A stretch of 64,000 bases of DNA, taken from positions 310,001-374,000 of the forward strand of contig NZ_BMQK01000001.1 in the NCBI RefSeq assembly GCF_014648075.1, written 5' to 3'. The DNA is from Streptomyces ruber (lineage in GTDB: Bacteria; Actinomycetota; Actinomycetes; Streptomycetales; Streptomycetaceae). Below, piece by piece: positions 32,076 through 40,134 of this stretch. The notes beneath the pieces were generated by a model. It ran no database searches and was not told the origin of the DNA. It saw only the letters and a program-made list of their open reading frames with translations. Made by a program: the position numbers and the translations under genes. The stretch's first letter is position 1, and each line of letters opens with the position of its first letter.

Positions 32076-33899
32076 ATGGCCGTCAACCTGGTCAATGTCG
32101 AGAGCGTCAGCAAGGTGTACGGCACCCGGGCCCTGCTCGACGGGATCTCGCTCGGCGTCTCCGAGGGCGACCGCATCGGCGTGGTCGGGCGGAACGGCGA
32201 CGGCAAGACCACACTGATCCGCGTCCTCGCCAAGCTGGAGGAGGCCGACACCGGCCGCGTCACCCACTCCGGCGGGCTGCGCCTCGGCGTCCTCACCCAG
32301 CACGACTCGCTCGATCCCGCGGCCACCGTCCGGCACGAGGTCATCGGCGACATGGCCGACCACGAGTGGGCGGGCGACGCGCGCGTCCGCGACGTCCTGA
32401 CCGGCCTGTTCGGCGGGCTCGACCTGCCCGGCTTCCCGCAGGGCCTGGACACCGTGATCGGGCCGCTCTCCGGTGGCGAGCGGCGCCGTATCGCGCTCGC
32501 CAAGCTGCTCATCGAGGACCAGGACCTGATCGTCCTCGACGAGCCGACGAACCACCTGGACGTCGAGGGCATCTCCTGGCTGGCCGGGCACCTGGCCGCC
32601 CGCCGCTCGGCGCTCGTCTGCGTCACCCACGACCGCTGGTTCCTGGACCAGGTCTGCACGCGGATGTGGGACGTGCAGCGCGGCACCGTCCACGAGTACG
32701 AGGGCGGCTACTCCGACTACGTCTTCGCGCGGGCCGAGCGGGAGCGCATCGCCGCCACCGAGGAGGCCAAGCGGCAGAACCTGGTCCGCAAGGAGCTGGC
32801 CTGGCTGCGCCGCGGCGCCCCCGCCCGTACCTCCAAGCCGCGCTTCCGCGTCGAGGCCGCCAACGAGCTGATCGCGGACGTGCCGCCGCCGCGCGACAGC
32901 AGTGAGCTGATGAAGTTCGCCTCCTCCCGGCTCGGCAAGACCGTCTTCGACCTGGAGGACGTGACCGTCCAGGCCGGACCCAAGGTGCTGCTCAAGCACC
33001 TCACCTGGCAGCTCGGCCCCGGCGACCGCATCGGCCTGGTCGGCGTGAACGGCGCGGGCAAGACGTCGCTGCTGCGCGCGCTCGCCGACGCCGCGTACAG
33101 CGAGGGCGAGAAGCAGCCGGCGGGCGGGCAGATCCGCGTCGGCAAGACCGTCAAGCTGGCCTACCTCTCCCAGGAGGTCGCCGAGCTCAACCCGGACTGG
33201 CGGGTGCTGGAGGCCGTACAGCAGGTCCGTGACCGCGTCGACCTCGGCAAGGGGCGCGAGATGACCGCGGGCCAGCTCTGCGAGACGTTCGGCTTCGGCA
33301 AGGAGAAGCAGTGGACGCCGGTCGGCGACCTCTCCGGCGGTGAGCGCCGCCGCCTCCAGCTCCTCCGCCTCCTCATGGACGAGCCGAACGTCCTCTTCCT
33401 CGACGAGCCCACCAACGACCTCGACATCCAGACGCTGACCCAGCTGGAGGACCTCCTCGACGGCTGGCCCGGCTCGATGATCGTCATCTCCCACGACCGC
33501 TTCTTCGTCGAGCGGACGACGGACCGGGTGCACGCGCTGCTCGGCGACGGCACGCTGCGGATGCTGCCGCGCGGGATCGACGAGTACCTGGAGCGGCGCC
33601 GGCGCATGGAGGAGGCGGCCGCCGCCACGGCGCCCAGGCCGGCCTCCGCCGAGAAGGCCTCCGCCGGCGCGGCTCCGGAGAAGAGCGCGGCCGACCAGCG
33701 CGCCGCGAAGAAGGAACTGCAGAAGATCGAGCGGCAGTTGGACAAGATTTCCGAGAAGGAGCAGTCGCTGCACGCGCGCATCGCCGAGCATGCGACCGAC
33801 TTCGCGAAGGTCGCCGAACTCGACGCCGAGCTGCGCGAGTTGAGCGGGCAGCGGGAGGAACTGGAGCTGCGCTGGCTGGAGCTGGCCGAGGACGCGTGA
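32076..33899 (+). CDS. ABC-F family ATPase (Uup/Ettа-type)
   Basis: 607 residues, no membrane segment. Two ABC domains in tandem: Walker A GRNGDGKTT and GVNGAGKTS, signatures LSGGERRR in both, and Walker B VLDEPTNHLD and FLDEPTNDLD. Between them is the P-site tRNA interaction linker (~235-285, ERIAATEEAKRQNLVRKELAWLRRG), and after the second domain a C-terminal basic coiled coil (~545-607) like Uup. ABC-F proteins act on the ribosome, for example in translation quality control or antibiotic protection. The charged coiled-coil tail fits Uup more than EttA. It is in the rpfB-rsmA-ispE run and is probably housekeeping. Confidence 0.92.
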   Translation: MAVNLVNVESVSKVYGTRALLDGISLGVSEGDRIGVVGRNGDGKTTLIRVLAKLEEADTGRVTHSGGLRLGVLTQHDSLDPAATVRHEVIGDMADHEWAGDARVRDVLTGLFGGLDLPGFPQGLDTVIGPLSGGERRRIALAKLLIEDQDLIVLDEPTNHLDVEGISWLAGHLAARRSALVCVTHDRWFLDQVCTRMWDVQRGTVHEYEGGYSDYVFARAERERIAATEEAKRQNLVRKELAWLRRGAPARTSKPRFRVEAANELIADVPPPRDSSELMKFASSRLGKTVFDLEDVTVQAGPKVLLKHLTWQLGPGDRIGLVGVNGAGKTSLLRALADAAYSEGEKQPAGGQIRVGKTVKLAYLSQEVAELNPDWRVLEAVQQVRDRVDLGKGREMTAGQLCETFGFGKEKQWTPVGDLSGGERRRLQLLRLLMDEPNVLFLDEPTNDLDIQTLTQLEDLLDGWPGSMIVISHDRFFVERTTDRVHALLGDGTLRMLPRGIDEYLERRRRMEEAAAATAPRPASAEKASAGAAPEKSAADQRAAKKELQKIERQLDKISEKEQSLHARIAEHATDFAKVAELDAELRELSGQREELELRWLELAEDA

Positions 33900-33983
33900 C
33901 GGACGCGTGACCGCCGCCGCGGTGACATCGGTGACAGCGGTGATAAAAAAGGCCGAAAGAGCCGACTGAGGACGACCGGCTCG

Positions 33984-34050
33984 CTCCGAGCACGCGGAGC
34001 ACGCGGACACGCGGAGCACTCGGAGCACTCGGAGTATGCGGAGTACGCAG
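33984..34050. repeat. 9-bp imperfect repeats upstream of the PQQ-propeller gene
   Basis: About seven units of the form CGGAGCAC(G/T), some as CGGAGTA(T/C)G, fill the promoter/leader region just before the ATG at 34071. They are not in a gene. Copy number could affect expression, and they resemble the coding 9-bp repeats elsewhere in this window. Confidence 0.75.
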
Positions 34051-34070
34051 CGAACAGGGGGAACGCGCTG

Positions 34071-35783
34071 ATGACTCAGCCGCCCGACCAGCCGCCGCAG
34101 GGCGGCTACGGCGCACCACAGGGCCAGGGGCCGTACCCGCCGCCCCAGTTCCCCCCGCCCCCGCCGCCCAGCGGGCCTCCGCAGCCGTACGGATACGGAC
34201 ACCCGAATCCGTACGGCCCGCCGCAACCGCAGTACGGTGCGGCGCCGACGCCGTACGGTGGGCCCCCGCACGCTCAGCCGCCGTACGGCCGGCCCCCGTA
34301 CGGCCACCAGCCGCCGCCCGGCGGCGGGCGGAAGCGCAACGGCCGGATGGTCGCCGTGGCGGCGGTCGCCGCCGTCGCGCTGCTGGTCGGGGCCGGTGTC
34401 TGGTACGCCTCCACCACCGGCGGGGCCACCGGCAAGGACGACAGGGCCGACTCCGCGGGCCCCGGCGGCGGGAACGGCGAAGCGGGCGGCGGGGATCCGT
34501 CCGCGGCCGGCACCGAGGCCCGGGAGCGGGTGCCCTCCGACACCGCCTCCGAGGTCCTGTTCCAGGTGCCCGCGCCGAAGGTCGAGGGCGACGCGAGCTA
34601 CGTCGTCCAGGGCTCCTGGCTCACGGACCGGGTGTACGCGAAGAGCGGCATCGCCGAGGTCGTCGGGTACGACCTCGACAAGGGAACGAAGCGGTGGACG
34701 GTGAAGCTGCCCGGCCCGGTCTGCGACGCGAGCCGCCACATGACCGCGGACCACAGGACGGCGGTCCTCTTCCAGCCCGCCATGCCGACCGAGAAGAAGC
34801 GGTCGCACGGCTGCAGCGAGGTCGCGGTCATCGACCTCGAAGCGGGCGAGAAGGTGTGGTCGGGATCGGTCGAGCGGGGGGCGGGGAAGGCCGTCTTCAG
34901 CAACGTCACCCTGAGCGGCACCACGGTCGCCGTGGGCGGGGTCAACGGCGGCGCCGCGTTCGACCTCCCCACCGGTGACCTGCTGTGGTCCCCGAAGTCG
35001 GACGCCACCTGCTACGACGCCGGGTACGGCGGCGGCCCGGCCCTCGTCGTGCTCCGCAAGTGCGGCGAGTACGGCGGCGAGCGGCAGCTCCGCGTCCAGA
35101 CCCTCGACGCGGAGACCGGCAGGCCGCTCTCCGAGTACCGGATGACGCCGGGCATCGACTACGCGAGCATCGTGTCGACCGAGCCGCTCGTGGTGGCCGC
35201 CGACGCCGGTGACTCCGCGGGCGACGGCAGCGGCATCTCGGACTTCTTCTCCGTCGACGGCAGGACGGGCGAGCTGCGCGCGCGGATCACGGCACCGGGC
35301 GACAAGTACGCCGCCCGGTGCGACGGGATCATGCAGATCGAGAACTGCTCCCAGCTGGCGGTCGGCAACGGCAAGCTGTACGTGGCCACCGAGGAGCACG
35401 ACGGCAAGGCCGAGCACTCCCGGACCAACGAGATCGTCGCCTTCGACCTCGGCACCGGGAAGCAGACCGGGGAACGCGCGGACGCGGGCGACGGGTACAC
35501 CCTCGCGCCGCTGCGCATGGACGGCCCCGATCTCATCGCGTACAAGCGTCCGCCGTACGACGAGAGCGGTCAGGTCGTGAGCATCGACGGCGGGTCGTTC
35601 GAGGCGACCACGCTGCTGGAGACCCCCGCGGACGAGACGGTCCGCAGGACGGAGGCCCGGTTCACGCCCGCCTACGCCGAGATCCTGTACGGGGACGGCC
35701 GCCTGTTCATGTCCCGCGTCTTCACCGGCAGGCTCTACGGCGACGGGACGGAGTACCTGGCCGTCGCCTTCGGGGCCGAGTGA
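34071..35783 (+). CDS. Membrane-anchored PQQ-like beta-propeller protein
   Basis: 570 residues. A cytoplasmic Pro/Gly/Tyr/Gln-rich head (~1-90, full of PYG, PPQ) precedes one TM helix (MVAVAAVAAVALLVGAGVWYA, ~98-118); the rest is outside the membrane. That part is a beta-propeller with repeats such as GYDLDKGTKRWTVKLPGPV and VIDLEAGEKVWSG, the tryptophan-docking type of BamB/PQQ enzymes. It lacks a kinase domain, although similar propellers are sensor domains of Streptomyces Ser/Thr kinases. An extracytoplasmic scaffold or ligand-sensor role is likely; partners are unknown. Confidence 0.85.
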   Translation: MTQPPDQPPQGGYGAPQGQGPYPPPQFPPPPPPSGPPQPYGYGHPNPYGPPQPQYGAAPTPYGGPPHAQPPYGRPPYGHQPPPGGGRKRNGRMVAVAAVAAVALLVGAGVWYASTTGGATGKDDRADSAGPGGGNGEAGGGDPSAAGTEARERVPSDTASEVLFQVPAPKVEGDASYVVQGSWLTDRVYAKSGIAEVVGYDLDKGTKRWTVKLPGPVCDASRHMTADHRTAVLFQPAMPTEKKRSHGCSEVAVIDLEAGEKVWSGSVERGAGKAVFSNVTLSGTTVAVGGVNGGAAFDLPTGDLLWSPKSDATCYDAGYGGGPALVVLRKCGEYGGERQLRVQTLDAETGRPLSEYRMTPGIDYASIVSTEPLVVAADAGDSAGDGSGISDFFSVDGRTGELRARITAPGDKYAARCDGIMQIENCSQLAVGNGKLYVATEEHDGKAEHSRTNEIVAFDLGTGKQTGERADAGDGYTLAPLRMDGPDLIAYKRPPYDESGQVVSIDGGSFEATTLLETPADETVRRTEARFTPAYAEILYGDGRLFMSRVFTGRLYGDGTEYLAVAFGAE

Positions 35784-36192
35784 GTGACCGAGTGGCCGAG
35801 TGCGCGATCGACTGAGTGGTACAGGGAACGACGGCAGATGATCCAGGACTGCCGTGTTCAGGTCGAACTGTGGCCGATTGCGGACGTGATCGGGCTGCGA
35901 GGAGGCAGAGTTCCTACGTGCGCCGACGGAGCCCTAGGGTCGGAGGCCTCCCCGACCGCGGACTTCCGTCATGACGTGGGAATGGGCCTGTGCGCGTATA
36001 CGCCCTAAGAGGGTGATAGCGGTAATAGTGGGCGCTTCTCACCGGTAGGGGGAGCGCAAGCCCGAACAAGCGTGTAGCTTCCGGGGGCATGAAGGGCGCA
36101 TGAAGGGGCGGACGGAGCCGGGGGGCTCCTTGCCGTGGGGACCGGTGGGCGGCCTTGGTGGGCAACCATTGGGGGGACTGGGGGGTGGCTCG
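35784..36192. other. 409-bp gap before the atypical response regulator
   Basis: No credible gene; short readings here lack ribosome-binding sites. It contains a perfect palindrome GCGTATACGC (35994-36003) in a relatively AT-rich stretch with GATAGCGGTAATAGT following at 36014-36028. TAGCTT at 36075-36080 could be a -10 for the response regulator. GTCGG (35939-35943) pairs with CCGAC (35952-35956) around GGAGGCCTCC. Confidence 0.5.
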
Positions 36193-36894
36193 ATGGGAGT
36201 GCGGCTCATGGTGGTCGACGACCACCGACTGCTCGCCGAGGCGCTGGCCTCGGCGCTGAAGCTGCGCGGGCACCGGGTGCTCGCGGCGGCGGCGCCCGCG
36301 GCGGGCGCGGCGGAGCTGGTGATCACACGGGCTCCCGAGGTGTGCCTGCTCGGCACGGCGACCCCCGCCGAACCGGGCATCTTCGACCCGGTGGTGAAGA
36401 TCAAGCGGGAGCGGCCCCAGGTGGCGGTCCTCGTCCTGGGCCCGGTGCCCAGCCCGCGCGGCATCGCCGCCGCCTTCGCCGCGGGCGCCTCGGGCTACGT
36501 ACGGCACGACGAGCGCATAGAGGGCGTCGAGCGGGCCATCATGAAGGCACGGGCGGGCGAGGCGGCGGTGGCCCCGGCCCTCCTCCAGGGCGCCTTCAGC
36601 GAACTCCTCAACCCCGCCACCCAGCCCGACGACGAGGGTCAGCGCCTCCTCCAGATGCTGACCCCGCGCGAGGTCGAGGTCCTGGTCCGGGTCGCCGACG
36701 GCGAGGACACCCGCCTGATCGCGGCCGGCATGGGCATAGCCCCCTCGACGGCCCGTACCCATGTGCAGCGGGTGCTGATGAAACTGGGCGTGGGCTCCCG
36801 CCTGGAGGCGGCGGCCCTGGCGGCCCGCACGGGACTGCTGGACCGGGCGGGGCCGGTGAAACGGGACGACGCGCCGACGGAGGGGGCGCAGTAG
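36193..36894 (+). CDS. Atypical LuxR/NarL-family response regulator
   Basis: 233 residues. The N-terminal receiver begins MGVRLMVVDDHRLLAEAL, with the acidic pair Asp9-Asp10, but the phospho-acceptor position (~54) is Gly in EVCLLGTATP where a typical regulator has Asp in LLDxxMP. A LuxR HTH with LTPREVEVLVRVADG...LIAAGMGIAPSTARTHVQRVLMKLGV occupies the end (~157-215) and looks functional. No sensor kinase is next to it. An alternative ATG at 36100 adds a Gly-rich extension, but the start at 36193 begins at the family's normal point. It likely works without Asp phosphorylation, by dimerisation or ligand. Confidence 0.88.
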   Translation: MGVRLMVVDDHRLLAEALASALKLRGHRVLAAAAPAAGAAELVITRAPEVCLLGTATPAEPGIFDPVVKIKRERPQVAVLVLGPVPSPRGIAAAFAAGASGYVRHDERIEGVERAIMKARAGEAAVAPALLQGAFSELLNPATQPDDEGQRLLQMLTPREVEVLVRVADGEDTRLIAAGMGIAPSTARTHVQRVLMKLGVGSRLEAAALAARTGLLDRAGPVKRDDAPTEGAQ

Positions 36895-36937
36895 CCCGGC
36901 CCTCGTACGGCGTGCGGGGTGTGCTGGTATCTGACGC

Positions 36938-37942
36938 ATGGACACCCCCCGGCGCGTTCTCATCGTCGCCTACGACGGTGCGCAGATCCTCGACATCGCC
37001 TGCCCCAGCGGCGCTCTGGAGATCGCCAACGGGTACGGTGCGCGGCCGCCCTGCACCGTCGAGCTGGGCACCCTCGGCCGCAGGGCCGCCCACAGCTCGT
37101 CGGGGATCGTGCTGGGGGCGGAGCGGGGGCTCGAGACGGTCACGGGGCGGCTGGACACGCTGATCGTGGTGGGCGGCGCCGGCTGCGAGGGCGCGGCGGC
37201 GGACGCGCGCCTCCTGGAGCAGGTGCGCAGGCTGGCACGGCACAGTAGACGCGTCGCCTCCGTCTGCACCGGAGCCTATGTCCTGGCCGCCGCCGGACTG
37301 CTGGACCACCGGCGGGCGACGACTCACTGGGGATGGGGCGAACGGCTCGCCGAGCACCATCCCGACGTGGCCGTGGACGTACGGCCGCTGTACATACGCG
37401 ACGGCAACGTCTACACCTCCGCCGGGGTCACCAGCGCGCTCGACCTGACGCTGTCGCTGATCGAGGACGACCACGGGCCGACGCTGGCCCGCACCGTCGC
37501 CCGGGAGCTCGTCGCCCCCCTGCACCGGTCGGCCGACCAGGCGCAGATCTCCACCTCCCTGGCCGCTCCGCCGCCGGAGGACGGGCTGGTACGGGACCTG
37601 GTGGGCCATATCGCCGGCCACCTGGCCGAGGACCTCGGCCCGGCGGCCCTGGCGGCCCGGGCGGGGGTGAGCCCGCGGCACCTGACCCGCCTGTTCCGGG
37701 CGCACCTCGGCACGACCCCGGCCCGGGCCGTACGGGTGGCGCGCACGGAGGCGGCGGCCCGTCTGGTGCGGTCCAGCGGACTGTCCCTGGCGGCGATCGC
37801 CCGCCGTTGCGGTTTCGGGTCGGCGGAGACGCTGCGGCAGGCGTTCCTGGACCACTACGGGGTCACCGGGGACAGACTTCGCAGGATGCCGGACATGCCG
37901 CCCGCGCGCCCCGCGCCGGCGCAGCAGACTCCCGGAGCATGA
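36938..37942 (+). CDS. DJ-1/PfpI-AraC transcriptional regulator (GlxA-like)
   Basis: 334 residues. Residues ~5-190 are a DJ-1/PfpI (GATase1-like) domain, with the nucleophile elbow SVCTGAYVLAAAGLL and Cys ~108; residues ~215-320 hold two AraC HTH motifs (LAARAGVSPRHLTRLFRAHLG and LAAIARRCGFGSAETLRQAFLDHYG). The stop overlaps the start of a secreted DJ-1 paralogue (ATGA). Related regulators include S. coelicolor GlxA-type and A-factor AdpA families; AdpA is longer and different. It could sense an amide or nitrile-type compound through its DJ-1 domain. Confidence 0.92.
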   Translation: MDTPRRVLIVAYDGAQILDIACPSGALEIANGYGARPPCTVELGTLGRRAAHSSSGIVLGAERGLETVTGRLDTLIVVGGAGCEGAAADARLLEQVRRLARHSRRVASVCTGAYVLAAAGLLDHRRATTHWGWGERLAEHHPDVAVDVRPLYIRDGNVYTSAGVTSALDLTLSLIEDDHGPTLARTVARELVAPLHRSADQAQISTSLAAPPPEDGLVRDLVGHIAGHLAEDLGPAALAARAGVSPRHLTRLFRAHLGTTPARAVRVARTEAAARLVRSSGLSLAAIARRCGFGSAETLRQAFLDHYGVTGDRLRRMPDMPPARPAPAQQTPGA

Positions 37943-38718
37943 CGCACCCGACGACGACACGCAGAGACGTGCTCCGGGGAACCGTGGCCACGGCCGCGCT
38001 GACCACCCTGGCCACGGGTACGACGGCCGCGGCCGCCCACGCCGCCGCCCCGCGGCCGCGGCCCGGCACGGGACCGCACATCGGCATCCTGCTGTACGAC
38101 GGCTACAGCCTGCTGGACCCCACCGGACCGGCCGAGATCCTCTCCCGGCTGCCGGGCGCGACCGTGACGATGATCGCCGAGGAACGCGGTGCGGTCCGCA
38201 CGGACACGGGAGACGTGACCGTGGTGGCCGACCGCTCCATCGCCGAGACCGACCGCCTCGACGTGCTGCTCGTCCCGGGCGGGGGTAACCGGGGCGTCCT
38301 GGCGGCGATGGCGAACGAGAAGCTCCTGAGCTGGATCCGCGCGACGCACCGGCACACCCGGTGGACGACCTCCGTCTGCACGGGCAGCGTCGTCCTCGCC
38401 GCGGCGGGGCTGCTCGACGGACGGCGGGCGACGACCTACTGGGCCTCCGCGGAGTACCTGGAGTCCACGTTCGACGTGACCTGCGTGCCGGAGCGGTACG
38501 TGCGCTCCGGCAGGATCGTCACCGCGGCCGGGGTGTCGGCGGGGCTGGACATGGCCCTGTACCTCGCCTCCCGCATCGCGGACGAGGACACGGCGCGGGC
38601 GATCCAGCTGGCCGTGGAGTACGACCCGCGGCCCCCGTTCGACTCCGGCGACGCTGCACGGGCCGACGCCCGGCTGAAGGAGCGCGCGCTGCGACTGATC
38701 GAGGACTCACAGGCGTAG
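37939..38718 (+). CDS. Exported DJ-1/PfpI family protein
   Basis: 259 residues. The N-terminus MTHPTTTRRDVLRGTVATAAL...AAAAHAA is a Tat signal (twin Arg in TRRDVL, hydrophobic region, AHA cleavage) so the protein is likely secreted. The rest is a DJ-1/PfpI domain with the conserved SVCTGSVVLAAAGLLDGRRAT containing Cys, and a GGGNRGVL glycine turn. It resembles isonitrile hydratase (InhA)-type proteins. It overlaps the upstream regulator by four bases, and their DJ-1 domains are similar, so they probably arose from a duplication in which one copy became exported. Confidence 0.88.
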   Translation: MTHPTTTRRDVLRGTVATAALTTLATGTTAAAAHAAAPRPRPGTGPHIGILLYDGYSLLDPTGPAEILSRLPGATVTMIAEERGAVRTDTGDVTVVADRSIAETDRLDVLLVPGGGNRGVLAAMANEKLLSWIRATHRHTRWTTSVCTGSVVLAAAGLLDGRRATTYWASAEYLESTFDVTCVPERYVRSGRIVTAAGVSAGLDMALYLASRIADEDTARAIQLAVEYDPRPPFDSGDAARADARLKERALRLIEDSQA

Positions 38719-38775
38719 CGCGACGACGTCGGCCGCGTGATCCCCAAGTCCGTTGCCCTGCCCTATGGTTGGCGG

Positions 38776-39444
38776 ATGCGCGCTCACCATATCGATCGCC
38801 CGGCCGACCTCGACGTGGTCCGTGAGTCCTACGACCGTGTCGCCGACAACTACGTCCACATGGTCGTGACGACGGGGATCGGCGACATCCGTCACCATCC
38901 CTGGCTCAAGGCGTCGATCGACGCCTTCGCCGACACCGTGAGCGGACTCGGCCCGGTCCTCGACGTCGGCTGCGGCCCCGGCACGGTGACCGCCTACCTC
39001 GCGGAACGCGGACTCGACGTGTCCGGGGTGGACCTCTCTCCGCGCATGATCGAGAACGCCCGCCGCCTGTACCCGGACTGCCGCTTCAGCGTGGCCTCCG
39101 CCACCGACCTCGACCTCGACGAGGCGTCCCTCGGCGGCGTGCTCGGGTGGTGGTCCCTGTTCAACCTCCCTCGTGACGTGCTCCCCCAGGTCCTCGCCTC
39201 GTTCACACGTGCGTTGAAGCCGGGCGGACACCTCATCACCGCGACCCACGTCGGCGACGAGGACCTGGAGCGCACCGAGGCGTACGGGGGTGTCCCCGTC
39301 CGCTGGACGACCCACAAGTGGCAGCCGGAACAGCTCGTCGCCCTGATCGAGAAGGCCGGGCTGCACCCGGTCGCCGAACTCCGGCTGCCCGCGGACGAGG
39401 TTTCCGGTCCGGGGGTGGTCGTCATGGCCAAGCGGCCCGGCTGA
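38776..39444 (+). CDS. SAM-dependent class I methyltransferase
   Basis: 222 residues from ATG 38776 (a GTG at 38737 would add 13). Motif I is LDVGCGPGTVTAYLAERG (~63-80); the acidic loop VDLSPRMIENARRLYPDC (~86-103) and the post-motif LPRDVLPQVLASFTRALKPGGHLI also match the UbiE/Methyltransf_11/25 type. The substrate cannot be told. The short distance from the possible promoter elements (TATGGT at 38764-38769) to the ATG suggests a nearly leaderless mRNA, but this is weak. Confidence 0.88.
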   Translation: MRAHHIDRPADLDVVRESYDRVADNYVHMVVTTGIGDIRHHPWLKASIDAFADTVSGLGPVLDVGCGPGTVTAYLAERGLDVSGVDLSPRMIENARRLYPDCRFSVASATDLDLDEASLGGVLGWWSLFNLPRDVLPQVLASFTRALKPGGHLITATHVGDEDLERTEAYGGVPVRWTTHKWQPEQLVALIEKAGLHPVAELRLPADEVSGPGVVVMAKRPG

Positions 39445-39472
39445 GCTCGCGTCAGATACGTGACGCCGCGGT

Positions 39473-39747
39473 GAGCCTGCCGGGCAGACGTGGAAGGAAC
39501 TGATGATGCCGGTCAACTGCTTCTTCCGGCACGAAGTCCCGAGGAGGTCCGGGACCAGGGCCGCGAAGAGGGCATCGAGCAGGAACGCGCGTCGATGATC
39601 CTCCGCATCCTCGACTGGCGTGGCATCCCGGTCTCGGATGCAGTCCCTGAGCGGGTGACGGCCTGCTCCGACCTGGAGCGGCTCGGCATCCGGGCCCGGC
39701 GGGCGGTCCACGCCACGGACGCGGAGGACCTGTTCGCCGACGAGTAG
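39473..39747 (+). pseudogene. Frameshifted C-terminal remnant of an Rpn/PD-(D/E)XK-type nuclease-like gene
   Basis: Reading one frame up to ~39535 gives TWKELMMPVNCFFRHE, and the neighbouring frame from ~39540 gives EEVRDQGREEGIEQERASMI, then LRILDWRGIPVSDAVPERVTACSDLERLGIRARRAVHATDAEDLFADE. Together they match the end of the large Streptomyces family of Rpn-like/DUF4351-type proteins, whose members end in WK-LM---F-, an R-EGR-EG run, LLRILD-RGI-V and a DLF motif. The N-terminal nuclease domain is absent and a frameshift lies between the parts, so it is a degraded remnant. It lies directly after the methyltransferase, with no start site of its own. Confidence 0.7.
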
Positions 39748-39808
39748 CCCACACAGCCGTACGGGGCCGAAGCCGCCCAGGCGACCCCGGCCCCGTATGT
39801 ACGGACCT

Positions 39809-40114
39809 CTACTCAGCGCCCGGCCCCGACGCCCCCTCCCCCGGAGGAGGAACCGGCGCCTGCTTGATGGGCCGCAGCCACATCCACCCCAGGAAGAACA
39901 GACCGAGGACCAGCATCGCCAGCCCCGTCCACAGGTTGATGTTGACGTCCTGGGCCTTCTCCAGGTCGGCGTCGGACGCGAAGAGCCCGGCGATCGTGAC
40001 GATGACGCCGTAGACCACGAACAGGCCGCCGATGATGCGGCGGATGTCGAAGAGCCGGGCGGCGGTCGCGGACTTCGTCTCCAGGTCGGAGACCTCGCGG
40101 TGCAGGTCGGACAT
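39809..40114 (-). CDS. Small two-TM membrane protein downstream of the symporter
   Basis: 101 residues, MSDLHREVSDLETKSATAARLFDIRRIIGG, then two TM helices (GLFVVYGVIVTIAGLFA and LWTGLAMLVLGLFFLGWMWL) and a Pro/Gly-rich tail. It begins 20 bases after the symporter stop on the same strand, so is co-transcribed with it. It is not the DUF485 partner of ActP-type carriers. A small accessory subunit is the likely role, but the function is unknown. Confidence 0.8.
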   Translation of the reverse strand: MSDLHREVSDLETKSATAARLFDIRRIIGGLFVVYGVIVTIAGLFASDADLEKAQDVNINLWTGLAMLVLGLFFLGWMWLRPIKQAPVPPPGEGASGPGAE

Positions 40115-40134
40115 GGTCGTTGCCTCCGATCGGG

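Noticed and set aside
35784..36008. 74-residue reading before the response regulator
   Set aside because: It lacks a ribosome-binding site and homology-like features, and crosses a palindrome and hairpin.
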